DNA of 36,287 bases from Legionella sp. (GCA_027437055.1 DAIAOV010000020.1:1-36287), one strand, 5' to 3'. Numbered from the stretch's first letter, positions 16,963 to 26,197 are shown. Translations and numbers: made by a program. The notes: generated by a model from the letters alone, not told the origin.

Positions 16963-17142
16963 TGTTAATTAAGCCTTTTATTTTATTTATAGCAAAAAAA
17001 ACAAGTATTATCATTTATCAATAGCATAGAATTGGTAGAAAAAAAATATTAACTTCTATAACAAAATGACAATAGCTCAATAAATTAAATGCAATCTGCG
17101 TACCAACTTTTTTGTGTTCCGTATTACTGTCATTGACTTATC

Positions 17143-17234
17143 GTCATCCTGAGGAGATTGGCGCGAGGGCTCTCCTAAGTGGGGATCAATGCCTATTATC
17201 CTTCGCTGCGCAGGGATGACATTTCTGAATGTCA
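17143..17234. repeat. REP-like imperfect inverted repeat in the cellulose promoter region
   Basis: GTCATCCTG (17143-17151) and CAGGGATGAC (17211-17220) are inverted copies bounding an 80-base unit, with GGAGA and TCTCC inside. It continues into a hairpin TGACAT/ATGTCA (17217-17222 and 17229-17234). The ends GTCATCC and GGGGATC resemble the older repeat split by the MITE at 3645. It lies just upstream of the bcsR promoter. Confidence 0.55.
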
Positions 17235-17241
17235 GAAAATA

Positions 17242-17270
17242 CTAACACCTGCAATAATGATTGCTATACT
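17242..17270 (+). promoter_or_regulatory. Candidate promoter of bcsRQABZ
   Basis: CTAACA (17242-17247) and TATACT (17265-17270) are 17 bases apart, and TGC just before the -10 gives an extended -10 (TGCTATACT). The start would fall near 17277, about 26 bases before the bcsR ATG. Confidence 0.5.
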
Positions 17271-17302
17271 TGAAATAAATGCCATCATTATAAGAACAGA
17301 AA

Positions 17303-17506
17303 ATGGACGGTAAGGCACTAAATTTTAAATATAAAATACCAATAAAACTCCCGGATGACTTATTGGTATTAGCGAATACCTATTCCTTATCCAATCTAAA
17401 TTATGTTGCTATCTCACGGCAAGAATATTTAGTTAAGATGATGGAAAACTGGCCATTATTGACTGAGTTAGCTCAAGTATATTCTAAAGAGAGTAACCAA
17501 TCTTAA
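17303..17506 (+). CDS. bcsR: Cellulose biosynthesis protein BcsR
   Basis: BcsR is a small cytoplasmic protein that pairs with BcsQ, is required for cellulose synthase assembly in E. coli, and takes part in c-di-GMP binding with BcsE. The 67-residue protein keeps the family's C-terminal segment: SLSNLNYVAIS, a QEYL region, and MENWPLLTELAQ (E. coli: SLPDIDYADIS...KRWPLLAEFAQ). The N-terminal 25 residues are less similar. It is first in bcsRQABZ, 20 bases before bcsQ. The ribosome-binding site is weak. Confidence 0.85.
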   Translation: MDGKALNFKYKIPIKLPDDLLVLANTYSLSNLNYVAISRQEYLVKMMENWPLLTELAQVYSKESNQS

Positions 17507-17526
17507 AATTTAAGGATGACTTCTTT

Positions 17527-18279
17527 ATGCCAGTAATCGCATTACAAGGAGTTCGAGGAGGTACTGGAACCACATCAGTAACCGCAGGATTAGCTTGGTC
17601 TTTGCAAAGATTAGGTGCCTCCGTATTAGTCATAGACTATTCCCCCGATAATTTGTTGCGATTGTATTTTAATATGCCATTTACACAACGCCGTGGTTGG
17701 GCTCGCGCTTTGATCGATGGCATTCCCTGGCAAGAAAGTGCAATGAGTTATACTAAATCATTAGATTTTGTACCTTTTGGAACTATTTCCAAGGCAGAAC
17801 AGCTAAAGTTAGAAACGCAGCCTAAAATTGAAATTGACTCAGACTTTTGGCAATCGCAACTCAATTTATCACAATTAATTGCTCACAAGAGTTATGATTG
17901 GATTCTTATGGACCTACCACCCAATCATCTTACTCCATTTGCTTATTACGGATTATCCCTTATTGATTATCGAATTTGTTTATTAAATCCAGATATGTCA
18001 TGTCATATTGGACTGCATCAACAAAAATTGCTTAGTAATTGTTATTTTTTAGTTAATAAATACAACTCATCCTATCTATTGCAACAAAACCTAATGCAAT
18101 TATGGCAACGGACCTTATCTACTCTACTACCGCGAATCATTCACAGTGACCAAATCATTGCAGAATCACTTGCGGCCAAACAACCACCTGGTGAGTATGG
18201 TGCCAATAACCTTGCGGCAAAAGACCTCATGGCTTTGGCCAATTGGTGTTGCACTTCTTTTGTAGAGCACGCATCATGA
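17527..18279 (+). CDS. bcsQ: Cellulose biosynthesis MinD-like ATPase BcsQ
   Basis: BcsQ is a ParA/MinD-type nucleotide-binding protein that, with BcsR and BcsE, forms the cytoplasmic regulatory complex under BcsA. The P-loop is GVRGGTGTTS (8-17), lacking the signature Lys of MinD just as in E. coli BcsQ (VRGGVGTTT). The switch and B motifs are seen as VLVIDYSPDNLLRLYFN and WILMDLPPNH. The C-terminal part AESLAAKQPPGEYGANNLAAKDL is strongly BcsQ-like. Its 250 residues match E. coli. AAGGA stands before the ATG, and the stop overlaps the bcsA start (ATGA). The gene is complete here, unlike the bcsQ nonsense allele of E. coli K-12 lab strains. Confidence 0.94.
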   Translation: MPVIALQGVRGGTGTTSVTAGLAWSLQRLGASVLVIDYSPDNLLRLYFNMPFTQRRGWARALIDGIPWQESAMSYTKSLDFVPFGTISKAEQLKLETQPKIEIDSDFWQSQLNLSQLIAHKSYDWILMDLPPNHLTPFAYYGLSLIDYRICLLNPDMSCHIGLHQQKLLSNCYFLVNKYNSSYLLQQNLMQLWQRTLSTLLPRIIHSDQIIAESLAAKQPPGEYGANNLAAKDLMALANWCCTSFVEHAS

Positions 18280-20891
18280 GCATGACTCTAAGACTATTTT
18301 TGAGTCCCCCTCTCTTTCAAAAACTTGAGGAGCATTATCGAAATTATAGGCTCCATGGAGCCTCTTTTTTAGCAGCATTCCTCGCCAATTTTTTTGGGGG
18401 CTTAGGCTGGCTTTTCCTAAAACTTGAATCACCTAGCTGGCAATGGATCAGGCTAAATCGTTTGCAATTATTTCCTCAAGTCTCTTCAATGCGCCCTAAA
18501 GTCGGGGATATAATGCGCTATATTATCCAATCAGTTTGGTTACTATTAATTTATCCTTCAAGACAAAGCAGTATCACCCATCGCATTAAAGAATGGCAAA
18601 GACAAAGCATCCAGAATTACTATAGCAACGTCAATGCCCTACCTGGTAAAATTCATCACAGCAGAATGGGAAAAAGAACTCGAATTTTTGTCAAAAGTTT
18701 AAGTAACAAAGCCTACAAAACGTTACTAATCTTAGTGAGCATTTTTTCGGGAATCTTATTAATTTTATGCATTACTCAGCCCTTTAATGCGATGCCTCAG
18801 TTTATTTTCTTAATGCTTTTATTATTCATCGCTTTTAGTATTAGGAACATGCCTGGACATATTACTGTCATTATGCTTATAGTCCTTTCATTAATCGTTT
18901 CTTGTCGCTATTTATGGTGGCGTTATAGTGCCACTCTTATCTGGGAAGATTACACAAGCATGATATTTGGTACACTACTTATCATTGCTGAAACTTATAT
19001 TTTTCTAGTCCTTATCCTTGGTTATTTCCAAACCATTTGGCCTTTACAACGCAATCCAGTCCCTCTCCCCGAAGATTATTCTACTTGGCCTACTGTTGAT
19101 ATTATGATACCGACCTATAATGAGGAGTTGAGCGTGATCAAACCTGGAGTTTATGCAGCACTAGGTATGGACTGGCCAAAAGAAAAAATCAATATCTATA
19201 TTCTTGACGATGGAAATCGCCTGTCAGTTAAAAAATTTGCTCAAGAAGCAGGAGTTCATTATATTACTCGTACCAATAATGCTCATGCCAAGGCAGGTAA
19301 TATCAATAATGCATTAAAATATTCTTCAGGTGAATTCATTGTTATTTTTGACTGCGATCATATCCCTACCCATAGTTTTCTCCAATTAACCATAGGCTGG
19401 TTTTTAAAAGATCCTAACTTGGCTATTGTACAAACACCACATCACTTTTTTTCACCCGATCCTTTTGAGCGCAACCTAGGAGCATTTCAAAACATACCTA
19501 ATGAAAGCGCTTTATTCTATGGAATAATACAAGATGGTAATGATTTTTGGGATGCTACTTACTTTTGTGGCTCCGCCGGTATATTACGTCGTAGCGCCTT
19601 AGAAGAGGTTGGAGGTTTTTCTGTAGAAAGCGTTACTGAAGATGCATTGACCTCCATCCGTTTACAGCGTCAGGGCTATACTTCGGCTTACATACGTATC
19701 CCCATGGCTGCGGGTCTAGCAACAGAAAGTTTATCAGGCCATATTGGCCAGCGAATTCGTTGGGCGCGAGGCATGGTACAAATTTTACGGGTAGATAATC
19801 CATTAACAGGCAAAGGGCTCAAGATCGGCCAACGCCTGTGTTATTTCAATGCCATACTCCATTTTTTATCTGGTATTCCGAGATTAATTTTTCTCATTAC
19901 CCCAGTCGCTTTTCTGGCACTATATGCTCGAATTGTTTATGCTCCAGCAGCGATGGTTTTATTATATGGTATCCCTCATATTATTCATGCGGTACTGTCT
20001 AACAGCCGCATTCAGGGAAAATATCGTCATTTTTTATGGAATGAAATTTATGAAACCGTAATGGCTTGGTATATTGCATTACCTACAACTATTGCATTAA
20101 TCAATCCACGCAAAGGAAAGTTTAATGTTACTGTCAAAGGAGGCTTAGTCAAGGAGCGTTATGCTGATTGGGTAACAGCACGCCCCTACATCGTTTTACT
20201 GTGTATTAATTTTATCGGTTTGATCGCCGGACTCTATCGTTTATTTTGGGGGCCAAGTGAGGATATTTTGGCGGTACTCATTACTTTATCCTGGGTAATC
20301 TATAACATGGCAATTATTGGAGGAGCCCTAGGCGTAGACGTTGAAGCCAAACAGATACGTAAATCACATCGCGTTAAATTTTCCATGCCTGCTGCCATTG
20401 CTCGAACTGATGGCCATTTATTTCCTTGTACCTTACGTAATTACTCAGGTAGTGGTGTGGGTATAGAAGTAAATGATCCCTCTTCTCTAAAAAATGGCGA
20501 AAAAATAGCCCTTATATTGAATAAAGGTCTTGATGAATTCCGCTTTCCTTGCACTGTAACTCGGATTTTTAATCATGAAGTGGGAGTGCGCTTGAATAAG
20601 CTTTCTTTAAAACAAAATATAGATTTTATACAATGTACTTTCGCCAGAGCAGATAATTGGGTTCTATGGCAAAAATATATTCCAGAAGAAAAACCATTAG
20701 AAAGTATGGGGCATGTGTTCAAACTAGACTTCCGTGGATATCTGAGTATTATAGAATATGCTCCTCCTTTAATTCGTAGCATATTATCTCATTTAACCAA
20801 TATGCTCATGTGGGGAGTATCGTTTTTTCCCCATAACATTAAAAAGAATCAGGCCGAGGCTGCTAATGCTGTTGGAATAGTTGAAATTTAA
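18276..20891 (+). CDS. bcsA: Cellulose synthase catalytic subunit BcsA
   Basis: BcsA polymerises glucose from UDP-glucose and pushes the chain through the inner membrane. The family-2 glycosyltransferase motifs are intact: DDG (Asp311-312), DCD (359-361), TED (454-456, catalytic base) and QRIRW (492-496). About eight membrane helices flank this domain. The C-terminal PilZ domain has R-KSH-R (695-699) and NYSGSGVG (Asn in place of the common Asp), so c-di-GMP activation is likely. An upstream ATG at 18243 would add 11 unrelated residues. The ATG at 18276 starts MSMTLRLFLSPPL like E. coli BcsA, gives 871 residues, and overlaps the bcsQ stop. The stop overlaps bcsB by one base. Confidence 0.97.
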   Translation: MSMTLRLFLSPPLFQKLEEHYRNYRLHGASFLAAFLANFFGGLGWLFLKLESPSWQWIRLNRLQLFPQVSSMRPKVGDIMRYIIQSVWLLLIYPSRQSSITHRIKEWQRQSIQNYYSNVNALPGKIHHSRMGKRTRIFVKSLSNKAYKTLLILVSIFSGILLILCITQPFNAMPQFIFLMLLLFIAFSIRNMPGHITVIMLIVLSLIVSCRYLWWRYSATLIWEDYTSMIFGTLLIIAETYIFLVLILGYFQTIWPLQRNPVPLPEDYSTWPTVDIMIPTYNEELSVIKPGVYAALGMDWPKEKINIYILDDGNRLSVKKFAQEAGVHYITRTNNAHAKAGNINNALKYSSGEFIVIFDCDHIPTHSFLQLTIGWFLKDPNLAIVQTPHHFFSPDPFERNLGAFQNIPNESALFYGIIQDGNDFWDATYFCGSAGILRRSALEEVGGFSVESVTEDALTSIRLQRQGYTSAYIRIPMAAGLATESLSGHIGQRIRWARGMVQILRVDNPLTGKGLKIGQRLCYFNAILHFLSGIPRLIFLITPVAFLALYARIVYAPAAMVLLYGIPHIIHAVLSNSRIQGKYRHFLWNEIYETVMAWYIALPTTIALINPRKGKFNVTVKGGLVKERYADWVTARPYIVLLCINFIGLIAGLYRLFWGPSEDILAVLITLSWVIYNMAIIGGALGVDVEAKQIRKSHRVKFSMPAAIARTDGHLFPCTLRNYSGSGVGIEVNDPSSLKNGEKIALILNKGLDEFRFPCTVTRIFNHEVGVRLNKLSLKQNIDFIQCTFARADNWVLWQKYIPEEKPLESMGHVFKLDFRGYLSIIEYAPPLIRSILSHLTNMLMWGVSFFPHNIKKNQAEAANAVGIVEI

Positions 20892-23200
20892 TGGATGATA
20901 ACCTAATGACAAAAAAAACAGTCTTTATCATGACATTGTTCTCGATGGCTATCAGTTTAATTGTCCCAATGACTCAAGCTGCGCCAGCTAAAGCCTCCAA
21001 TACTGGTGTAGTAAAAACTCCTCCAACACAAACGCAGCCAACTACAATATCACCCACTACGGATGGAGCTCCTACTACAAAAACAAAGATATTTTTTAAT
21101 AAAGACACTATATCCCAGAAAACTTTTACAATTTTTGGCCTTAATCCTGAAAGCAGGATAGAGTTTAATGTCCGTAAAGATCAACTGGTTACCCAAGCTC
21201 AGTTAAGCCTGCAATTTACTCCTTCTCCCTCATTAATTCCCGTGCAATCTCAATTGAAAATCTACCTTAATGAAGAGCTTGTAGGTCTTATAAGTCTCAC
21301 TGAGGAGATGTTAGGAAAATCCAATCATGTTGAAATGCCCATTGATCCTCGATTTTTTAATGATTTTAACCGGCTAAGAATACAATTTATTGGTCATTAT
21401 AAAGCCATATGCGAAAATCCAGCGAATACGACTGTATGGGTGGAAGTCAGTAAACTCAGTTTTCTCGAACTGACTACACAAACTTTAGAATTAAAAAATG
21501 AACTAACCCATTTCCCTGAACCATTTTTTGATCGATTAGATGATAAACCACTAATACTACCTATGGTGTTTGCGGGACAACCTGATCTAACACAACAACG
21601 AGCTGCAGCAATTTTAGCATCCTGGTTTGGGGTTAAGGCACGATGGCATGGTCAATCATTCCCAGCTTTATTCAATGAATTACCTGAACGTAATGCCATT
21701 ATATTTCTTACTAACTCGCAACGACCTGACTTTCTCAAAAATTATAGAACAGTCAATGCCCCCACAGTAGAAATGATCAGTAATCCAGATACCCCTTACG
21801 TTAAGCTACTTGTGATTTCTGGTCGTGACAGCAACGATTTAATCACTGCAGTAAAAGGAATAGTCACAAGTAACGTATTGTTTCTTGGTTCTAGCGTAAC
21901 CGTGAATCAAGTCAATACTATAGCCCCCCGAAAACCATATGATGCTCCTTATTGGGTTCGAGTCGATAGACCTACCACATTTGAAGAGCTACAACAATTT
22001 AAAGAACAATTACAGACAAAAGGATTTAATCCCAACCCCATTTCACTGCCGTTTAATTTGCCCCCAGATTTATTTCTCCATGGCAGCTCCGGCATAAAGG
22101 TATTATTAAAATATCGTTATACCATACCTCCACCACAAGGTGTTTCACATCTCAATGTTAGTTTGAATAATTATTTCGTCCAAAGTTTTAAATTATTACC
22201 AGCTTCTGAGCAAGAATCAAAGTTGCTTGGTGTGGTGCATTTATCAGATTCCGATGAGCCAACAAAAGAGTTTACGATCCCAGCATTAGACTTGGGAACA
22301 AACAATGAAATGGTATTTGAATTTGCTTATACTAACGCCATAGGAGGAGGAACAATAGATGGACGTTGCGAATCATATACCTTAACAGACAATTATGATT
22401 CTATTGATGGCAACTCTACCATAGATTTCTCAAATTATTACCACTATATAGCAATGCCCGATTTAAAAGCCTTTGTTAGTGCTGGTTTTCCCTTTAGTCG
22501 CCTTGCTGACTTATCTGAAACCTGGATCTTAATCAGTAAACATCCCTTAGCCATAGAAATTACTACGCTATTAAATACTATGGGCAATATAGGCTCTCAG
22601 ACAGGATATCCTGTTTTAGCAATGAACTTAACCGATGACTGGTCACAATTAAAAGACAAAGATGTTGACGTTCTCATCATTGGCACCATACCTGCTGAAC
22701 TCTATGATGACAGTCAAATTAATCTTCTAATGAATAAAACAGAAAGTTGGGTCAACTCCCCATTTCGTCAAGCAGAACTTCCCGATATCCCCATATCCCC
22801 CAGTAATGCAGCAGTAAACAATAAAACTGTAATCAGTTCTGATGGAGTACTTGCAGCCATAATAGGCCTTCAATCGCCTTATCATAAACAACGCAGTATA
22901 GTCGCTCTTCTTGCAGACACACCACGTGGCTTTGAACTGCTAAATCAGGCTCTTTCTGTAAAAACGCTTATTAGCCAAGTATTTGGTTCTGTAGCAGTAA
23001 TTAAAGAGTCCGGAATAAATAGTTTACAAGTTGGCCCTATTTATCATGTAGGTTATTTACCATGGTACATGAAAATTTGGCTTGCTCTGCAACAACACCC
23101 GGTCAATATGGCTTTTGCTTCCATATTTGTTGCACTGATTATAACATTTATCTTATGGCGTGCTTTATCGGCCTTTAGTCGTCGTCGTTTAAAGAAATAG
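20891..23200 (+). CDS. bcsB: Cellulose synthase periplasmic subunit BcsB
   Basis: BcsB is the periplasmic partner of BcsA. It has carbohydrate-binding and flavodoxin-like domains and a C-terminal membrane anchor that BcsA needs for activity. The 769-residue product has a signal peptide (TKKTVFIMTLFSMAISLIVP, cut near AAPA), a Thr/Pro-rich spacer, the BcsB region with SLNNYFVQSFKLLP and GRCESYTLTDNYDSIDGNSTI (CBD2/FD2), and a final helix (about 738-760) with a basic tail. The ATG at 20891 overlaps the bcsA stop. An in-frame ATG at 20906 removes five acidic residues (MDDNL) and gives a more normal signal peptide; either start is possible. Length is near E. coli (779). Confidence 0.95.
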   Translation: MDDNLMTKKTVFIMTLFSMAISLIVPMTQAAPAKASNTGVVKTPPTQTQPTTISPTTDGAPTTKTKIFFNKDTISQKTFTIFGLNPESRIEFNVRKDQLVTQAQLSLQFTPSPSLIPVQSQLKIYLNEELVGLISLTEEMLGKSNHVEMPIDPRFFNDFNRLRIQFIGHYKAICENPANTTVWVEVSKLSFLELTTQTLELKNELTHFPEPFFDRLDDKPLILPMVFAGQPDLTQQRAAAILASWFGVKARWHGQSFPALFNELPERNAIIFLTNSQRPDFLKNYRTVNAPTVEMISNPDTPYVKLLVISGRDSNDLITAVKGIVTSNVLFLGSSVTVNQVNTIAPRKPYDAPYWVRVDRPTTFEELQQFKEQLQTKGFNPNPISLPFNLPPDLFLHGSSGIKVLLKYRYTIPPPQGVSHLNVSLNNYFVQSFKLLPASEQESKLLGVVHLSDSDEPTKEFTIPALDLGTNNEMVFEFAYTNAIGGGTIDGRCESYTLTDNYDSIDGNSTIDFSNYYHYIAMPDLKAFVSAGFPFSRLADLSETWILISKHPLAIEITTLLNTMGNIGSQTGYPVLAMNLTDDWSQLKDKDVDVLIIGTIPAELYDDSQINLLMNKTESWVNSPFRQAELPDIPISPSNAAVNNKTVISSDGVLAAIIGLQSPYHKQRSIVALLADTPRGFELLNQALSVKTLISQVFGSVAVIKESGINSLQVGPIYHVGYLPWYMKIWLALQQHPVNMAFASIFVALIITFILWRALSAFSRRRLKK

Positions 23201-23289
23201 AGCGACAGGGATGGAAAAACAGTCATCCATACAAATTTAAAAAGTATAAGTAAATACCTACGTCTAATGATGTCACTGGATTACATAAG

Positions 23290-24408
23290 ATGAAACATCA
23301 ATATACTCTCACTTTGAAAATTTTGAGCATCATTTTCTTGTTTCTATTACTTCATTCTAGTAGCTTAAAAACCATTGTGTATTGGCCTGAATGGCTTGAT
23401 TTCAAACGGCTATATATTAGTGATGATGGACGAGTAGTCGATTCATCATCACCTAATAAAATCACCACCTCCGAAGGCCAAAGTTATGCCTTATTTTTTG
23501 CCTTGATTGCTAACGATCGTGTGATGTTTGATAAGTTAGTTCGCTGGACCGAAAATAATCTTGCCGCAGGAGATTTGGGCGCACAAATACCCGCATGGTT
23601 ATGGGGAAAAAATCCACAAAAACAATGGACGATTCTAGATCCTAATTCTGCATCCGATGCTGATCAATGGATAGCCTATGCTCTGCTTGAAGCAGGACGT
23701 TTATGGAAGAATCAGCATTATGAAGCCTTAGGCACTCAATTGCTTCGACGCATTTTAAAAGAAGAAGTAGCTGATATTCCTGGGATAGGGAAAATGGTAT
23801 TACCTGGCAAAATGGGTTTTGTACACGGAGACAACTGGCGGCTTAACCCTAGTTATTTGCCACCTCAGGTTCTTGCTAGATTTGTTTCCCTAAGCAGTGA
23901 GTGGAAAGATATTGAGCAAAATAGTTTGCACTTTTTAGTCGACTCTTCACCCAAAGGTTACTCGCCCGATTGGATTATTTGGAATAAAAGTGCGGGTTGG
24001 CAACCCGATCAAGAGCAACCTAATATCGGTAGTTATAATGCGATCCGTGTCTATTTATGGATTGGCATGCTCGCTGATGAACTAGGCTATAAAAAAGAAC
24101 TAACTCAACATTTCTTACCTATGGTACAGCTCACACGACAGCAAGGCACGCCACCAGAACAGATTAACACGGTCACAGGTATCTATTCTGGTAAAGGGCC
24201 TATAGGATTCTCAGCGGCTTTATTACCTCTTATGGCCGACTCCCCCGCCCTTAAAGTACAACGCTTACGTGTAGATAAATCACCTATAATTCCGGGAGAC
24301 TATTACAATGCAGTACTCCGACTTTTTGGCCAAGGTTGGGATCAGCATCATTATCGTTTTAATCCTCAGGGTGAGCTTATTCCTGAATGGAATTTGAGAG
24401 GATCCTAA
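23290..24408 (+). CDS. bcsZ: Periplasmic endo-1,4-beta-glucanase BcsZ (GH8)
   Basis: BcsZ is the cellulase of the cellulose locus. It trims or frees chains in the periplasm and influences polymer length. The glycosyl hydrolase family 8 signature is clear: TTSEGQSYALFFAL with catalytic acid Glu62, and DPNSASDADQWIAYAL with the Asp pair near 123-125 (base region). GDNWRLNPSYLPPQ and IGSYNAIRVYLW are also typical. A hydrophobic N-terminus (LKILSIIFLFLLLHSSS) is a signal peptide. Its 372 residues match E. coli (368). An 89-base gap after bcsB with a small GGATG/CATCC hairpin may tune expression, but it is most likely in the same operon. Confidence 0.95.
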   Translation: MKHQYTLTLKILSIIFLFLLLHSSSLKTIVYWPEWLDFKRLYISDDGRVVDSSSPNKITTSEGQSYALFFALIANDRVMFDKLVRWTENNLAAGDLGAQIPAWLWGKNPQKQWTILDPNSASDADQWIAYALLEAGRLWKNQHYEALGTQLLRRILKEEVADIPGIGKMVLPGKMGFVHGDNWRLNPSYLPPQVLARFVSLSSEWKDIEQNSLHFLVDSSPKGYSPDWIIWNKSAGWQPDQEQPNIGSYNAIRVYLWIGMLADELGYKKELTQHFLPMVQLTRQQGTPPEQINTVTGIYSGKGPIGFSAALLPLMADSPALKVQRLRVDKSPIIPGDYYNAVLRLFGQGWDQHHYRFNPQGELIPEWNLRGS

Positions 24409-24473
24409 TATTTTCTTAATAAATTTGTGATAAAATGTGAGCACCTGAGTGCGTAAAAATAAAACTCCTTAAG

Positions 24474-24504
24474 TTGACACCATTTGAACACGTCATCTTA
24501 CAAA
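24474..24504 (+). promoter_or_regulatory. Candidate promoter of the 24534 gene
   Basis: A perfect TTGACA (24474-24479) is followed at 17-19 bases by CTTACA or TACAAA-like -10 boxes. A start near 24511 would leave a leader of about 23 bases. The strong -35 with a weak -10 suggests separate transcription from bcsZ. Confidence 0.4.
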
Positions 24505-24533
24505 TATAGAGAGACAAAAAAACTACTATTATT

Positions 24534-26144
24534 ATGGGTAATTCAAAAGTACGTCTCATAAAACATCGTTTCTTTGATAAATCATCAAAAGAGGACAACA
24601 AACCTCTTTCCATAGTCCCTGTACAACAACAAATACCAAAGGAACAAACAGCACCATTATCTTTTTCAACTGCATTAAACAAAGAAGATGCTGATTTTTC
24701 TTTTAAAGACGATGATTTTGATTTAGATCAACTGCAAGCGGAATTTTCTTCCTTATATCAATTATTTATTGCCAATAAACAGCAGTGGCTCAAAAGACAA
24801 GATATTGTCGCATACATGTACTATATCTGTAACTTGATGATTCTCTATTATCAATATGATTATGTCCGAGCCGATTTACAAAAATTAGAAGAACAAAGAA
24901 AAGAAATTGAAGACTTTATCGAAGCCCATTTTTCTAAACAAGCACAGAAAGCAATCTACCAATTATCAGAAGAATTAAAAGCACATCACTCAGACAATAC
25001 ACATTCTTTAATTAGTATTGCCAAAATACGCCACTATATTTCCATTCTCAATGCTAATCGCTCTACATGGGGTTATAGCCGTGCTTTGGCAAATCACGCA
25101 ATTATTTATCTACAAAACAATTGCAAATCGCACCTAATTAATGGCCAGAATGGGTTCTTTGGAGTTCAATGTATCTCTGTCGAAATCGTTAATTTCTTGG
25201 ATAAAACAAAAGTACCGTTAGCCGTTTTGGGTATTGTTCTCTTTGGGCTTCGCTTTCTAATTAATTTAATCCTCATGCTCAAACATTTGATACAGGCAGC
25301 CTTAAGCCCAGAACTATCTGTCAAAAAAGTACTAGAACATGAAATGGATAAACGTGGTTTTACCATGGCCAGTGATCTGGTCTGGGGAACTGTCACTTTA
25401 TTGACTACTTATAATCTCTATTTTCAAATTCCATCATTAGCTATTTCTCCAATTGTTTTGAGTTTTCTTGTATTTGATTCTTTATTACTCATAGCTCAAT
25501 GGTCTGTGGAAACAGTTAAATATAATAAACGATTACAAGAGCTAATTACTCAGGAACAAAATGCAACACCAGCTGAAAAAGCGATCATCAAAAGACAGAT
25601 TGATTTATTAAATGATGAATGGGAAGCTCAATGTGCTTATTTTCTCATTAATGTTCTGGCAGCAAATATTATCTTTATTGCTTTTGGAATTAGCATGGTA
25701 TGTTCAGGAGTTTTTATTCTCGCTGGCATGGCATTTCTAAGTATGCTAGGTAATGCCCTCTATAATACAGCTGAAGAGTATAAAAAATATCAACAGGCTA
25801 AAATTGCTATTCGTCGAGAAGAGGCTAATGGGGCGGTATTGAATGATGAGCATCATAAACAACTCATGAACAAGCTCCTTGAGCAATGCAACCAAGCCAA
25901 CATTGAGTTTTGGCAGACACTGGGTTTTAATCTAGGAGCTACCGCCTTTATTATCACAGCAGCGGTAATATCATGGCCTATAGCACTTAGCTTGACGCTA
26001 ACTTATGCTGCTTATCGCATCTACGTGCATCATCAAAGTCAATCAGTAACACCTGATAAGGAGCAGGCCCCTTCCAGAGAGGTTTATCGCACTCTAGATC
26101 TAGAACAACTGGAAGAACACGACTTAACGCCTTGTTTGCCTTAA
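24534..26144 (+). CDS. Unrecognised multi-pass membrane protein, possible effector
   Basis: I do not recognise this 536-residue family. Residues 1-65 are polar and acidic near the end (KEDADFSFKDDDFDLDQ). Residues 65-170 are helical with heptad-like Leu/Glu patterns (LQKLEEQRKEIEDFIEAHF). Hydrophobic segments follow at about 228-250, 302-323, 368-405 and 464-495, separated by long helical loops (323-367 and 408-460, Glu/Lys-rich). There is no signal peptide. The tail reads LDLEQLEEHDLTPCLP, an E-block-like acidic motif of Dot/Icm substrates, so a membrane-inserting effector is possible (inference). No clear ribosome-binding site precedes the ATG. It follows bcsZ by 125 bases with a likely promoter of its own, and no cellulose role is evident. 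Confidence 0.7.
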   Translation: MGNSKVRLIKHRFFDKSSKEDNKPLSIVPVQQQIPKEQTAPLSFSTALNKEDADFSFKDDDFDLDQLQAEFSSLYQLFIANKQQWLKRQDIVAYMYYICNLMILYYQYDYVRADLQKLEEQRKEIEDFIEAHFSKQAQKAIYQLSEELKAHHSDNTHSLISIAKIRHYISILNANRSTWGYSRALANHAIIYLQNNCKSHLINGQNGFFGVQCISVEIVNFLDKTKVPLAVLGIVLFGLRFLINLILMLKHLIQAALSPELSVKKVLEHEMDKRGFTMASDLVWGTVTLLTTYNLYFQIPSLAISPIVLSFLVFDSLLLIAQWSVETVKYNKRLQELITQEQNATPAEKAIIKRQIDLLNDEWEAQCAYFLINVLAANIIFIAFGISMVCSGVFILAGMAFLSMLGNALYNTAEEYKKYQQAKIAIRREEANGAVLNDEHHKQLMNKLLEQCNQANIEFWQTLGFNLGATAFIITAAVISWPIALSLTLTYAAYRIYVHHQSQSVTPDKEQAPSREVYRTLDLEQLEEHDLTPCLP

Positions 26145-26156
26145 ATGCAGACAAAG

Positions 26157-26197
26157 TCCCGCTTACTTACGTGCGCTGCTCGGATAAGAGGTTCTAT
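26157..26197 (+). repeat. Dispersed 41-bp repeat, copy 1
   Basis: This sequence matches 28784-28824 at 38 of 41 positions in the same orientation. It starts TCCCGCTTAC and ends CTCGGATAAGAGGTTCTAT. It lies between the convergent genes 24534 and 26194 and overlaps the last four bases of the latter. Confidence 0.75.

Larger units (their letters stand above)
16963..17302. other. Divergent intergenic region between galU and bcsR
   Basis: These 340 bases should hold promoters for both cellulose operons. The galU side is very AT-rich with several TATA-like boxes and no clear single promoter. The middle (17143-17234) is a repeat, and the bcsR side has an extended -10 promoter. No gene is seen. I looked for a c-di-GMP riboswitch-like fold and found none I could support. 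Confidence 0.6.

Noticed and set aside
16963-17302. c-di-GMP riboswitch upstream of either cellulose operon
   Set aside because: No GEMM-type conserved core was seen. Control by c-di-GMP is better explained by the PilZ domain of BcsA and the BcsE I-site.
18243-18275. Longer N-terminus for BcsA from 18243
   Set aside because: The 11 added residues overlap bcsQ and are not BcsA-like. The ATG at 18276 gives the ATGA overlap and the standard N-terminus.
24416-24682. Minus-strand open frame opposite the start of the 24534 gene
   Set aside because: It lies across a promoter-like region and the start of a longer coding gene, with no ribosome-binding site or recognisable product.
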